64,000 nt of DNA. Source: Shewanella cutis. GTDB lineage: Bacteria; Pseudomonadota; Gammaproteobacteria; Enterobacterales; Shewanellaceae. The DNA is taken from the NCBI RefSeq assembly GCF_022410515.1, contig NZ_JACSDI010000019.1:1-64000 (forward strand), given 5' to 3'. The notes beneath the pieces are model-generated. The model saw only the letters and a program-made list of their open reading frames with translations, was not told the origin of the DNA and ran no database searches. The position numbers and the translations under genes were made by a program. Positions 1 through 8,396 of this stretch are shown piece by piece (positions within the stretch are counted from its first letter, which is position 1; each line of letters begins with the position of its first letter).

Positions 1-86
1 GAAGCGTTACATCCTTAAGTTGCCCACGACTCAGCGTTTAGGATTTTTTTGTTTATCCGAAATGGAGATAATTTCGCGCAAAACAT

Positions 87-118
87 AGCACGCTTTTGTC
101 CAAAAGCGTGCTTAGTAT
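87..118 (+). terminator. Perfect 12-bp hairpin, possible terminator of an upstream gene
   Basis: AGCACGCTTTTG at 87-98 and its exact reverse complement at 101-112 are separated by two bases. The run after the stem is only moderately T-rich (tagtatttcttt). It may end transcription of a gene lying left of the window; the upstream gene is not visible. Confidence 0.45.
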
Positions 119-177
119 TTCTTTAAAACTTACAGACTACGCTAATGCTAAACAGGTGAGCCATAGTGATTAGCGAG

Positions 178-240
178 ACGACCGTCCGCCCCATGGACGG
201 GGCGGTCGAGCATCCAAGGAAGGACTTGCTGCGTGTCGTT
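178..240 (-). repeat. Dispersed palindromic repeat, copy A (relative of 25059-25160)
   Basis: Read on the minus strand, 205-237 matches 25081-25113 at 30 of 33 positions (it starts gacacgcagcaagt and ends atgctcgac). Next comes a hairpin, CCGCCCC at 186-192 paired with GGGGCGG at 199-205. The other copy has different stem bases (GGCGGC/GCCGCC), but pairing and spacing are kept. The outer ends of this copy do not match the other copy's terminal inverted repeats, so it is partial or diverged. The rest of 1-435 shows no gene I can support. Confidence 0.7.
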
Positions 241-435
241 GAGCAAATACCATGGTTCGCCCTTAAATATGGTCTGCATTCAATAACCAAGCAATGATAT
301 TAGTCTTTCAATATTTAACGCTTTTCTGCCCCCTATTGAGTTGTGTGCTTTCTAGTGGAGATTGTACGATTAAGCCTCGCGATATAATCAAAACAGTCAG
401 TTGGTGTATGAGTTAGTACACTTGAGGAGAGTAAA

Positions 436-828
436 ATGCTCATCAAATATCATACTTATGGGTTGGTTTTTGGCTTGGTTTTTAGTGGTCTAGCATGGGC
501 TGATGAACCCGCTACTATGGGCTGCGCTGCAAAATTAGCGGCCATTGGCGCTGAACTCACCGAGGCTAAAGCTGTTGGCAATCAGCATAAAGTCGCTGGA
601 CTTGAAAAGGCCTATGACGAGGTTGCTACCCATTGCGATGATGACAGCTTAACTGCCGAGCGTTTAGCTAAGATTGAGGCCTTAGAAGCTAAATTAACCG
701 AGCGCCAACATGAGCTTACCGAAGCGATTGCTGATGGTAAGCCTATGGATAAAATCAATACAAAACGTCAAAAGATTGCAGAGGTCGAATCAGAGCTTGC
801 TAAGGCGAGAGCTGAACTCTCGCAATAA
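436..828 (+). CDS. DUF1090 family periplasmic protein
   Basis: This 130-residue protein has a signal peptide (hydrophobic residues about 8-20, likely cleaved after LAWA at 22). The mature part is a charged helix with family features: GCAAKLAAI near the start, a second Cys in THCDD, and Glu/Lys/Ala heptads to the end. It matches the DUF1090 family, which includes E. coli YqjC, whose function is not well defined. The two Cys residues could form a disulfide in the periplasm. The start is supported by GAGGAG nine bases upstream. It is monocistronic and converges on the outer-membrane protein gene. Confidence 0.8.
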   Translation: MLIKYHTYGLVFGLVFSGLAWADEPATMGCAAKLAAIGAELTEAKAVGNQHKVAGLEKAYDEVATHCDDDSLTAERLAKIEALEAKLTERQHELTEAIADGKPMDKINTKRQKIAEVESELAKARAELSQ

Positions 829-843
829 GTTCAGGCTCTTTCT

Positions 844-1422
844 TTAACCCGCGTATCCAATGCTCAAAATCGTTGATTCAGTGCTGGAGTTATAGCCAGC
901 ACTGAGAATGATATGCTCTGTGATACGGTATCTAAGGCCTGCTTCTGCGCCCCATTGAGTGGTTTTATCTTCTTCCCATGTGGGTTTACCATCGACAATT
1001 CGGGGGGAAATATTGTTGGTATAAGCTGTGGTGCTGATATAGGCACTGCCACCTGCATAAAAACTTAAGTCGGTCGTTAAACTGTAGCTTAATCCTAAGC
1101 GCCATAGGCTTTCTTGCCGATGGGATAATGCAGGTTCTGGTACAACAATATCGGTTTCACCACTGCGGGCATAACCTAGGTAATAGCCCCATCGCTGGTA
1201 ATCATCATCAAAATGATAAGGCGCAAGGGTCACTCCATAGAGATTATCTGTTGCTGGAACATAATCGAGCATCAGGGCGACATAGGGAGTATTGGTCGTT
1301 TCATCTGATTTCTTTGGCACAATCAGATTCGTCGTAGTGTTATATTCTGTTGCCTGTAATGGTTGGCATAGACCTAGTAGTCCAATGCTAAGATAGGCGA
1401 ACTTTGATGAATGGCGATACAT
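844..1422 (-). CDS. Predicted small outer-membrane beta-barrel protein
   Basis: This 192-residue protein has a signal peptide ending near QPLQA (residue 24). The rest alternates polar and hydrophobic residues with many Tyr, Thr and Gly. Strand-like stretches (YVALMLDYVPA, WGYYLGYARSG, WRLGLSYSLT, LSFYAGGSAYIS, WGAEAGLRYRI, IILSAGYNSS, ILSIGYAG) would suit an eight-stranded barrel. The C-terminal region has the aromatic/Gly pattern of outer-membrane proteins, though it ends in YAG rather than Phe. I do not recognise a named family, so OmpW/OmpA-like is only a fold guess. It ends 15 bp from the DUF1090 gene, convergently. Confidence 0.6.
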   Translation of the reverse strand: MYRHSSKFAYLSIGLLGLCQPLQATEYNTTTNLIVPKKSDETTNTPYVALMLDYVPATDNLYGVTLAPYHFDDDYQRWGYYLGYARSGETDIVVPEPALSHRQESLWRLGLSYSLTTDLSFYAGGSAYISTTAYTNNISPRIVDGKPTWEEDKTTQWGAEAGLRYRITEHIILSAGYNSSTESTILSIGYAG

Positions 1423-1629
1423 GGGATAGCTTCTTTGGCAACAGGTTGATTATTGTTCATATTCTTTTGTGTGTGGTCAATTCAAAAATGCTAAAATCTC
1501 TTTTAAAATAAATGGTTGTAAAATTATTGTGTGTTAAGTTGAGCGTTTTTAAAGGGGATTTAACTAAAGATTACTCAGTTGTCACCTTTGTATAATTTTG
1601 TTGCGCTAGCGCCTAAGTTGGAGTGAATT

Positions 1630-2898
1630 GTGGATCAGGAAATACGGCTCGAAATTTCGACATGGTTAACGGGCTTGGGAATTGATAGCCAACCATCCGA
1701 CGGTATATCAACTAGCATTATGCTGCTTGCCTGTGTGCTGGTGGCGGCAATCTCCTATTTTATTATGCACCGAGGGGTGATCCGCGCGGTCAATATGGTG
1801 ATCCTGCGCTCTAGAGTGACGTGGGACGATGTATTTATGCGCTACAAAGTGCTCGAAAAGTTGGCGATGTTAGTGCCCGCTATCGTGCTCAATCTACTGG
1901 TGCCTATCACGTTAACCGAACATCCCGTACTCAGCAGTTTAGTTGACCGCCTACTGAGCATTTGGTTGGTGATCTTGATGATCCGCGCTATCTACGCGGG
2001 GCTGGATGCCGTCAATGAAATCTCTGATATCAATGAGGTGAGTCGCCGCCTGCCGGTTAAAAGCTTTGTGCAGTTGTTTAAGTTGTTCCTATTCTTTGTC
2101 GGCCTTATCGTTTGCCTTTCTGTGTTGGCCGATCAGTCCCCCGTGTACTTCCTCAGCGGACTTGGTGTAGCAACCGGTTTTGTGATGTTAGTGTTCCGCG
2201 ACACGATTTTGGGTTTTGTGGCGGGGATTCAGTTAGCGGCAAACCGAATGGTAAGCAAAGGTGACTGGATTCAAATGGATAAGTACGGCGCCGACGGTGC
2301 GGTGGAGGAGGTGTCGTTAACTACAGTTAAAGTGCGTAACTGGGATAAGACTATCACCATGATCCCCGCCTATGCCTTGGTCTCGGATGCGTTTCGTAAC
2401 TGGCGTGGCATGTCCGAATCGGGCGGGCGTCGTATTAAGCGTGCGGTCAATATCGATATTAATAGCATCAAATTTTTAACTGAAAGTGATCGAAACCGCC
2501 TCAGTAAAATCAATTGCTTAAAAGAGTATTTTCCCGCCAAGATCAGCGAGATCCAAGCGTCGAACGCTAAAGTGTCCGATTTGGATATGATGGTCAATGG
2601 TCGCCATCTGACCAACGTTGGCACCTTCCGTGCCTATCTGCAGGAATATCTACAGCGCCACGATAAAGTACACAAAGAAATGACCCTGATGGTACGCCAG
2701 CTCGCACCGACCACCGAGGGGCTACCGATTGAGGTTTATATCTTTACCAATGATACCCGCTGGGCTTTTTATGAGGCGATACAAGCGGATATCTTCGACC
2801 ATATCTTTGCCGTGCTGCCTGAGTTTGGTTTACAGGCCTTCCAAGCGCCGACGGGCAACGATATCCGCAGTCTCAAATCGGTTAAGGTCGAGGGTTAG
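1630..2898 (+). CDS. MscS-family mechanosensitive channel, YbdG/MscM-like
   Basis: This 422-residue inner-membrane protein would act as a stretch-gated channel relieving osmotic pressure. Hydrophobic segments lie near residues 28-46, 75-95, 105-125 and 147-168. The pore-lining helix and MscS beta domain follow (VFRDTILGFVAGIQLAANR, then GDWIQMDKYGADGAVEEVS and RNWDKTITMIPAYALVSDAFRNW). Length and layout resemble E. coli YbdG (about 415 residues). The start is GTG with GGAG upstream. The stop overlaps the stop of the convergent LysE-type gene by four bases. Confidence 0.85.
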   Translation: MDQEIRLEISTWLTGLGIDSQPSDGISTSIMLLACVLVAAISYFIMHRGVIRAVNMVILRSRVTWDDVFMRYKVLEKLAMLVPAIVLNLLVPITLTEHPVLSSLVDRLLSIWLVILMIRAIYAGLDAVNEISDINEVSRRLPVKSFVQLFKLFLFFVGLIVCLSVLADQSPVYFLSGLGVATGFVMLVFRDTILGFVAGIQLAANRMVSKGDWIQMDKYGADGAVEEVSLTTVKVRNWDKTITMIPAYALVSDAFRNWRGMSESGGRRIKRAVNIDINSIKFLTESDRNRLSKINCLKEYFPAKISEIQASNAKVSDLDMMVNGRHLTNVGTFRAYLQEYLQRHDKVHKEMTLMVRQLAPTTEGLPIEVYIFTNDTRWAFYEAIQADIFDHIFAVLPEFGLQAFQAPTGNDIRSLKSVKVEG

Positions 2899-3518
2899 TC
2901 TCGACTGACTAAAATCGCGGCGAGGGTGAGAAACACACCGCCGCTGGTGCGGTCAAACCAATGCAATTTGTTGCTGGCCTTAAGGCTCGGTGCCAGCACA
3001 TTTGCCATTGAGGCGTAGATCATCACAAAGCTAAAGTCGACGAGCGCCCAAGTAAGGGCAAGAATCGCCAACTGCGGTAATTGTGGCGCGGTTAAATCGA
3101 TAAATTGTGGGAATAACGCTGCAAAAAACAGCAAGTCTTTGGGATTGCTGATCCCAACTAAAAATGCTTGTTTAAAGAGTTGCTTAGGTGTGCCTTTCCC
3201 TTCCGTTTTAACGACTTCTAGTGTTTGCCCTTGCTGTTTTGTTAGCAATAATTTGATGCCCAAAAACACCAGATAGGCGGCGCCACACCATTTGAGTATG
3301 GTAAAGCCGTATTCTGAGGCGCTGATAATCGCGCCTAAACCTGCAGCCGAGGCCGCCATTAAGATCAGTGCGGCGCTGACACTGCCAAGTCCGGTGGCAA
3401 TACTGCGTTTTTTACCAAAATGTATACCGTGGGACATCGACAACATCGCAATCGGTCCGGGGGAAATCCCAATTAATACAATTGCAAAAAAATAGAGTAG
3501 CCAAGTTTCGGTTTGCAT
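2895..3518 (-). CDS. LysE/RhtB-family amino-acid exporter
   Basis: This 207-residue protein has about six membrane segments and the family N-terminus (a hydrophobic first helix followed by GISPGPIAMLSMSHGI). Further family features are GLGSVSAALI, the AAYLVFLGIKLL segment, and GISNPKDLLFFAALFPQF in the middle. Members export amino acids such as homoserine, threonine or lysine. The substrate cannot be read from sequence. GGAG lies seven bases before the start. The acyltransferase gene is upstream on the same strand, 26 bp away, so they may be co-transcribed. Confidence 0.85.
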   Translation of the reverse strand: MQTETWLLYFFAIVLIGISPGPIAMLSMSHGIHFGKKRSIATGLGSVSAALILMAASAAGLGAIISASEYGFTILKWCGAAYLVFLGIKLLLTKQQGQTLEVVKTEGKGTPKQLFKQAFLVGISNPKDLLFFAALFPQFIDLTAPQLPQLAILALTWALVDFSFVMIYASMANVLAPSLKASNKLHWFDRTSGGVFLTLAAILVSRD

Positions 3519-3544
3519 CTTCTGCTCCGTTTTACATTAGGGAA

Positions 3545-4105
3545 TTAGCGTTTGTTGTCGGGCATATAGTCAGGGATCGTTTTGGGATGTCGACCCTTAA
3601 TACTGCGGTAGAAGCTTAATATCTCCGCCATATCTTTTTCTATATCAACTGGTTGTAGAGGTGAGCGGATCACCACGGCTTTACAGGCGAAATCTAAGCC
3701 CACGGGGACGATAGGGACCTGCGCCTTAGCCGCAATATGGTAAAAACCACATTTCCAACGCCTGACGGGGCTACGGGTGCCTTCGGGGGCGAGTGCCAGT
3801 TTATACTCAGGCAGGGTAGTAAACAGCTGCACCGCAGAATCGACCAAGTTATTGTTTTTACGCCTATCGACTGGGCTACCGCCGATCGCTCGGAAGATCC
3901 AACCCCAGGGTGGAATAAACAATTGATGTTTACCAAGGAAGTGAATGCGTGTATCTAATGCACCACGAGCGAGGACACCAATGATAAAGTCCCAGTTGCT
4001 AGTGTGTGGTGCGACAATCACAATATATTTGGCTTGAGTGGGGAGCTCCCCCTGAATTCGCCAGCCCGAAATGTTAAGTAGCCAGCGGCATAAATGTGTA
4101 AACAT
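3545..4105 (-). CDS. PlsC-like lysophospholipid acyltransferase family protein
   Basis: This 186-residue protein carries acyltransferase motif I as PHTSNWDF (His and Asp four residues apart, the HX4D catalytic pair). A motif III-like segment, LAPEGTRSPVRRW, lies near residue 115, and a VPIVPVGLDF segment follows. It is shorter than true PlsC (about 245 residues) and has no clear membrane anchor beyond a short N-terminal hydrophobic stretch. It probably transfers an acyl group to a lysolipid or related acceptor at the inner membrane; the acceptor is unknown. Confidence 0.8.
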   Translation of the reverse strand: MFTHLCRWLLNISGWRIQGELPTQAKYIVIVAPHTSNWDFIIGVLARGALDTRIHFLGKHQLFIPPWGWIFRAIGGSPVDRRKNNNLVDSAVQLFTTLPEYKLALAPEGTRSPVRRWKCGFYHIAAKAQVPIVPVGLDFACKAVVIRSPLQPVDIEKDMAEILSFYRSIKGRHPKTIPDYMPDNKR

Positions 4106-4232
4106 AATGTGGTGCTCAGAGTCGAAAAATTAATAATATCATCAGCTTTTTTTAATTATAAATCGGCCTAGATAAGATAGTCTGGGCCGAATAGATATAA
4201 TACAGTCTACCTGATTGTGAGGGAGCGATACT

Positions 4233-4682
4233 ATGTTGCGACAGGGATTGATAAGAAAACATATTTTGCAGTGCCTTACGGCGATATTGCTGCTATTTGT
4301 TGGGCAGGTGAGCGCGGTACCAACCGATGATATTGTCCAATTGCTAAAAGGTCAGGAGGAAGCCTGGAATCGAGGCGATCTTGACGCATATATGCAAGGT
4401 TATTGGCAAAATGAGCAGCTTATGCTCATCTCAAACGGTAAATTTCGCAATGGTTGGGACGAAACCCTTGCAGCCTATAAGAAGAATTACCCCGATAAAG
4501 AGTCATTGGGTGAGCTGAAGTTCACGATTAAAGAAATCAAAATGCTCAGCAACTATGCCGCTATGGTGGTTGGACGTTGGGATTTAACACGCTTAAAGGA
4601 CACACCAACAGGGGTATTTACCCTGCTGGTGGAAAAAATCGATGACCGTTGGGTGATCACTATGGATCACAGTTCGGACTGA
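4233..4682 (+). CDS. Exported NTF2-fold (DUF4440/SnoaL-like) protein
   Basis: This 149-residue protein has an N-terminal signal peptide (hydrophobic residues about 12-28, ending near VSAVP) and an NTF2-like domain. Diagnostic features are QEEAWNRGDLDAYMQGYW, a LMLISNGKFRNGWDE strand and a C-terminal TGVFTLLVEKIDDRWVITMDHSS strand. Such domains are small cone-shaped folds used as enzymes or binding modules. No catalytic set identifies a reaction here. GGGAG lies upstream of the start. It stands alone, flanked by two divergent or convergent minus-strand genes. Confidence 0.75.
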   Translation: MLRQGLIRKHILQCLTAILLLFVGQVSAVPTDDIVQLLKGQEEAWNRGDLDAYMQGYWQNEQLMLISNGKFRNGWDETLAAYKKNYPDKESLGELKFTIKEIKMLSNYAAMVVGRWDLTRLKDTPTGVFTLLVEKIDDRWVITMDHSSD

Positions 4683-4703
4683 AGTTAATCTCTGACCGAT
4701 AAG

Positions 4704-5504
4704 CTAAAAAACCACTAAACAGTCTGGCTCTGGCGGTAATTGGGGCGGTAGGGTGAAGTGGAAATCCTGTTGTCCCAGACGCCGACCCTTACCATCGTAT
4801 CTCACCTCGGTGAACTGAATTTCCCCTTGGGCATTTTGTAGCAAAATGCTGGTGGATCGGGTGCCATAATCGGGGTGACGAATATAAATCGCGGCTAAAC
4901 GGCGCTCCCATTCAAGCCCCACACCAGTGTCGGGTAACTCATTATCCTGTGGCTGTGAATCATCCTGCATCAGCTTGATAAGCGACTCGACTTCAAGCTG
5001 TGCCGATTGTTGGATTAGGGCTTCGAGTGAGCGCTGACCTTTGGTCATTTTGGGCCAAACATCATCCATTGCCCCATTGCTAATAGCATGAAATCCTTGG
5101 GTTAACTTTACCGTCTCCCGGCTAATACTATTAAAACAGTACAGATTGGTACCTTGGCCAAAGACTAAGTTGAAGGGTTGATAATCTTCCGCGTGTTCCA
5201 CAAGCCAGTTAGGGCAGATAAGCGAGCCAGAATTTAATGCCTGAATGACGAGTTCGCCGCGGCTACGCATGGGTTCTTGGCTTTTTTGCGCGACTCTTAA
5301 GTTGGTCACCCCTGCAAGTTGACCTTGTTTATTCACTCCAAACCAAGTGCCGCCCGCCTGTAAGTCTTTTCCCGCGAGCATATTGCGCTCTGGCGGCCAA
5401 AATTGCGCTGGTGCCGTGGGTCTGTGGTGAAACTCATCCCGATTCGCACAAATAATCAGGGGATACTGGGGATGAGTATTAAGGGCGACGAAGAGTATGC
5501 ACAT
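4704..5504 (-). CDS. NRDE/TANGO2 family protein
   Basis: This 266-residue protein begins MCILFVALN and carries the family name motif ANRDEF at residues 20-25, then GGTWFGVNKQGQLAGVTNLR. Bacterial and eukaryotic TANGO2 homologues share this layout. Cys2 sits where an N-terminal-nucleophile hydrolase would have its nucleophile, but no reaction is firmly established. The gene lies 62 bp downstream of the ZIP-like gene on the same strand. The junction carries a perfect 12-bp inverted repeat whose second arm ends two bases before this ATG. Confidence 0.8.
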   Translation of the reverse strand: MCILFVALNTHPQYPLIICANRDEFHHRPTAPAQFWPPERNMLAGKDLQAGGTWFGVNKQGQLAGVTNLRVAQKSQEPMRSRGELVIQALNSGSLICPNWLVEHAEDYQPFNLVFGQGTNLYCFNSISRETVKLTQGFHAISNGAMDDVWPKMTKGQRSLEALIQQSAQLEVESLIKLMQDDSQPQDNELPDTGVGLEWERRLAAIYIRHPDYGTRSTSILLQNAQGEIQFTEVRYDGKGRRLGQQDFHFTLPPQLPPEPDCLVVF

Positions 5505-5505
5505 A

Positions 5506-5546
5506 ACAGGCTAAGTTTTTCCTAGAATAGGGTTAACTTAGCCTGT
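5506..5546 (-). promoter_or_regulatory. Inverted repeat abutting the start of the TANGO2-like gene
   Basis: ACAGGCTAAGTT at 5506-5517 and AACTTAGCCTGT at 5535-5546 are exact reverse complements around a 17-base loop. On the minus strand the 3' arm ends two bases before the ATG at 5504, and no T-run follows. It therefore looks less like an intrinsic terminator and more like a structure that could limit initiation or act as a protein site. Confidence 0.5.
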
Positions 5547-5566
5547 CTGTCGCCAAATGAACAGTT

Positions 5567-7216
5567 TTAGTGGTGGTGCTTATCCCTATCCGCGTGATCA
5601 TGGGAGTGGCTATGGCTGCTATCGTGGTTATGACCCGGGCTAGTTGGCGTCGATAAAACAGTTGAATGCGCATGCGCATGGGCATGATCATGGCTGTGCT
5701 TATGCCCATGGGTTGAGGGTTTTAACATCATGAGGCGGCGCAGGAATTTACGGGGGCCAAGGCGCAGTAGGCTCGCAGCAAATAAGGCTGATAAGATCAG
5801 TAATGCGACTAAATTGATGGCCTCAGGTAAGGTGATCAACGAGAACCACATTGGCAACTTAAGAGCTGCAACGAGGGCGATAGCAATCATTGCTAGCAAA
5901 ATCGCACGTTGTGGCCAACTCATAAGCCTTAGCTGGGCGATACTTAGCACAGGGGCGGCAATTAAAGGCAATATAATGGCCAACGGGCTCCAGCCGCTAT
6001 AGGCAAGGGCTATCGACAACACCGCTGCACCTAAGTTACAAAAACGCATTGGTAAAAATACCAGCAATAGCACAGCTATCTGTAACATCGGGTTGTTTAA
6101 CGGCACTGAAGGATGGCCGATCAGATTCACTAGCACTAAGCTGAGCAGTACCCAAGGCGCGCTGCGATCAACCAAATGGGCAAAACCAAAACGCAGTGCT
6201 TTGCTCGGTAAAGTTGTGTGGGGATCGGTAATTTCGACCTGCGCATGGGCCAAATAGGCGCTCATGACAAAGCTCACTAGGAGTTGGAACAGCGCCAACC
6301 AAGGGCCGAGCAGCAATGCGGTCAGCACGAGTGCTTCAGGGCCTGCTAAACGTTGGAACCAGCGGCGAGCGAGACTATTATCCTGTGGTGTTAAACCAAG
6401 TTGGAATCGCAGTGCTGCTACGGCATAACTGAGTAAAAGCACTGGCGCTATGGTCATGAGCCAGGTTGTTAGCTGCTCGGTACTGTGGTTGTGGTGGGCA
6501 TGATCATGGCCGCCAGAATCCACTAATAACAGCATCATTAATAATCCAATACCGAGCAAACTGCCGATTCCGGCCTGATATTCGTATCGGCCTTGTTTAT
6601 CCGTATCCTGTTGACCATGGGGCTGGTGTAATACAACGTGCAGAATCGAACCTGTAATAAAGGCTTGTAAGTAGATAGTGTCATCAATATTTAAATAAGG
6701 TAATAATTGCCCACTGGCGAAATAGCCTATACCTGTGAATAGCATAATGGCTGCAAAAATAAAGACTGTCCAACGGGCACCTAGATGGGGTTTTAGAACC
6801 CACCATACAGCAAAACCGACAGGCAATTGGTGGAGTATGACACCAAGTGCCAGCATTATGGAGTTGCCATCCTGCTGCGCTAAAACCATAGCGGTGCCAT
6901 CGGTGATGGTATGTAGTAATAAGCCACTAATCCCTAGAAAAAGGGCAAAATTATGGGTGATTTCAGAATAGCGGTGGAATAATCGCTCGCTCGCCGTTGG
7001 CCCCCATAGACCCAGCACCACAAAAACAATTGCCAGCAGGCCGCCATGTTCCAGTAGTTCAGGCAGAATATGGATCAGCACTAACCCGCCTAAAGAGACG
7101 AAGATAAAACCATCGAGTCCCTTTTGTAATCCGCTACCCGATGAAAAGTAGCGATAAAACAGTGGCCCGATTAAGAGTGCGATACAACTAGCAAGAAGAT
7201 AGAGCATGGATTCCAC
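5567..7216 (-). CDS. ZIP-like metal transporter fused to a second polytopic domain, His-rich
   Basis: This 549-residue inner-membrane protein has an N-terminal half with ZIP-family features: SLGGLVLIHILPELLEH, HTITDGTAM, ILHQLPVGFAVWW and a further HVVLHQPHG. These His, Glu and Asp residues sit where ZIP proteins bind Zn or Fe. After a His-rich loop (DSGGHDHAHHNH, about 240) comes a second block of about eight membrane segments, possibly permease-like, which I cannot assign. The C-terminus (about 500-549) is His/Asp-rich. Export or import cannot be decided. The start is GTG at 7216 or ATG at 7207. Confidence 0.7.
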   Translation of the reverse strand: MESMLYLLASCIALLIGPLFYRYFSSGSGLQKGLDGFIFVSLGGLVLIHILPELLEHGGLLAIVFVVLGLWGPTASERLFHRYSEITHNFALFLGISGLLLHTITDGTAMVLAQQDGNSIMLALGVILHQLPVGFAVWWVLKPHLGARWTVFIFAAIMLFTGIGYFASGQLLPYLNIDDTIYLQAFITGSILHVVLHQPHGQQDTDKQGRYEYQAGIGSLLGIGLLMMLLLVDSGGHDHAHHNHSTEQLTTWLMTIAPVLLLSYAVAALRFQLGLTPQDNSLARRWFQRLAGPEALVLTALLLGPWLALFQLLVSFVMSAYLAHAQVEITDPHTTLPSKALRFGFAHLVDRSAPWVLLSLVLVNLIGHPSVPLNNPMLQIAVLLLVFLPMRFCNLGAAVLSIALAYSGWSPLAIILPLIAAPVLSIAQLRLMSWPQRAILLAMIAIALVAALKLPMWFSLITLPEAINLVALLILSALFAASLLRLGPRKFLRRLMMLKPSTHGHKHSHDHAHAHAHSTVLSTPTSPGHNHDSSHSHSHDHADRDKHHH

Positions 7217-7501
7217 GAAAATTTGCTGAAAAAACGCCGTAGTATACCAGTTGTAATTTAAATGAGCAGTGACTTACTGGCAATTTACTAAAGCTAGATT
7301 TACCTTTCATTGCTGGTGCCGAAATCAATTCAATCGTCAAAGACTTATCGGGGTATTGGCCAGCTTTTTCACGGTCAAAATTGACAATTGTGCTGTTGTT
7401 TAATCCCATCGTAAGGAATTTTATAGATAAATTTTCACATCTGTAACGTGAAAAAGTTATACAATATCGCCTCATGTGGGTTTGGGTGTTGATAAAGTTA
7501 A

Positions 7502-8095
7502 ATGGATATATTTTCTGCTGCGGTAATGTTGTTTTTAATTATGGATCCCCTCGGTAATTTACCGATATTCGCGTCGATTTTACGGCACATCGACCCTAAA
7601 AAACGTCGTAGGGTGTTGATCCGCGAACTGATTTTTGCATTAGTGATCATGTTGGCGTTCCTGTATGCCGGGGAGGCCATTTTAAGCTTCTTAAATCTGC
7701 GTTCTGAATCGGTCAGTATTGCCGGCGGTATTATTCTGTTTTTGATCGCGATACGGATGATTTTCCCCCAGCCAGGTGGCGTGGTGGGGCTTGCTGCGGG
7801 AGAAGAGCCTTTTATCGTACCGATGGCGATTCCATTAATGGCGGGGCCATCTATCCTCGCAGCGCTGATTTTGCTGGCACATACTGATAGTTCTCGTATG
7901 ACGGACTGGACGATAGCATTAGTGTCTGCATGGGCGGCGAGTGCGGTTATCTTAATGTTCTATAAACTCTTTACCCGTATGTTGGGTGAAAAGGGGTTAA
8001 CGGCCGTTGAGCGTTTGATGGGCATGGTGCTGGTGATGATATCGGTGCAGATGTTCCTCGACGGGGTATCAAACTATATGAAAACCGCTGGTTAA
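7502..8095 (+). CDS. yhgN: MarC/UPF0056 family inner-membrane protein YhgN
   Basis: This 197-residue protein matches E. coli YhgN in length and throughout. Features include LIMDPLGNLPIFASIL at the start, IAGGIILFLIAIRMIFP, AGEEPFIVPMAIPLMAGPS and a C-terminal MVLVMISVQMFLDG segment. Six membrane segments are expected. The biochemical role of MarC-family proteins is unresolved, and the old link to multidrug resistance is not supported. An intrinsic terminator follows directly. The 285 bases upstream (7217-7501) hold no convincing gene. Confidence 0.88.
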   Translation: MDIFSAAVMLFLIMDPLGNLPIFASILRHIDPKKRRRVLIRELIFALVIMLAFLYAGEAILSFLNLRSESVSIAGGIILFLIAIRMIFPQPGGVVGLAAGEEPFIVPMAIPLMAGPSILAALILLAHTDSSRMTDWTIALVSAWAASAVILMFYKLFTRMLGEKGLTAVERLMGMVLVMISVQMFLDGVSNYMKTAG

Positions 8096-8118
8096 CCGAC
8101 GGCACTAAACGATATGAA

Positions 8119-8150
8119 AACCGCATTAACGCAGTTAGTGCGGTTTTTTT
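8119..8150 (+). terminator. Intrinsic terminator of yhgN
   Basis: AACCGCATTAAC at 8119-8130 pairs with GTTAGTGCGGTT at 8134-8145 (one wobble pair) around a three-base loop, followed by a T-run to 8150. Nothing else in 8151-8396 looks genic; that stretch holds a dyad at 8281-8310. Confidence 0.9.
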
Positions 8151-8280
8151 ATGGCAAAAAATCGCACTGAAGAATGCTTGCTGAATAAACGCTGACAAAA
8201 GTACAAAAACCATCACCTTTCAATCTGTATCAAGTTGTTACACTGAACTCGTCCTGATATGTTTTCACATCCCATTAGAG

Positions 8281-8310
8281 TTGGCCTTCCTAATTAGGAA
8301 CGTGAGCCAA
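8281..8310. promoter_or_regulatory. Nested dyad upstream of the M6 protease gene
   Basis: A perfect 14-bp palindrome, TTCCTAATTAGGAA (8287-8300), sits inside flanking arms TTGGC (8281-8285) and GCCAA (8306-8310). It lies 97 bp upstream of the protease start, in a suitable place for a regulator site. No known consensus was matched. Confidence 0.35.
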
Positions 8311-8396
8311 TAAACAAACTTGCCATAGTGCGAATAGGCACTAGCCTTAAAAAATAGCTTGGCTACAGAGCAAATTGTGACGGAAGGAATACGGTA

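Noticed and set aside
7440..7470. Zur-box-like sequence (GTTATACAATAT) near the ZIP-like gene
   Set aside because: Only half of the consensus matches, and it lies about 240 bp from the ZIP-like start but next to yhgN.
7188..7475. 95-codon minus-strand frame upstream of the ZIP-like gene
   Set aside because: It overlaps the true gene start, has no ribosome site or recognisable protein pattern.
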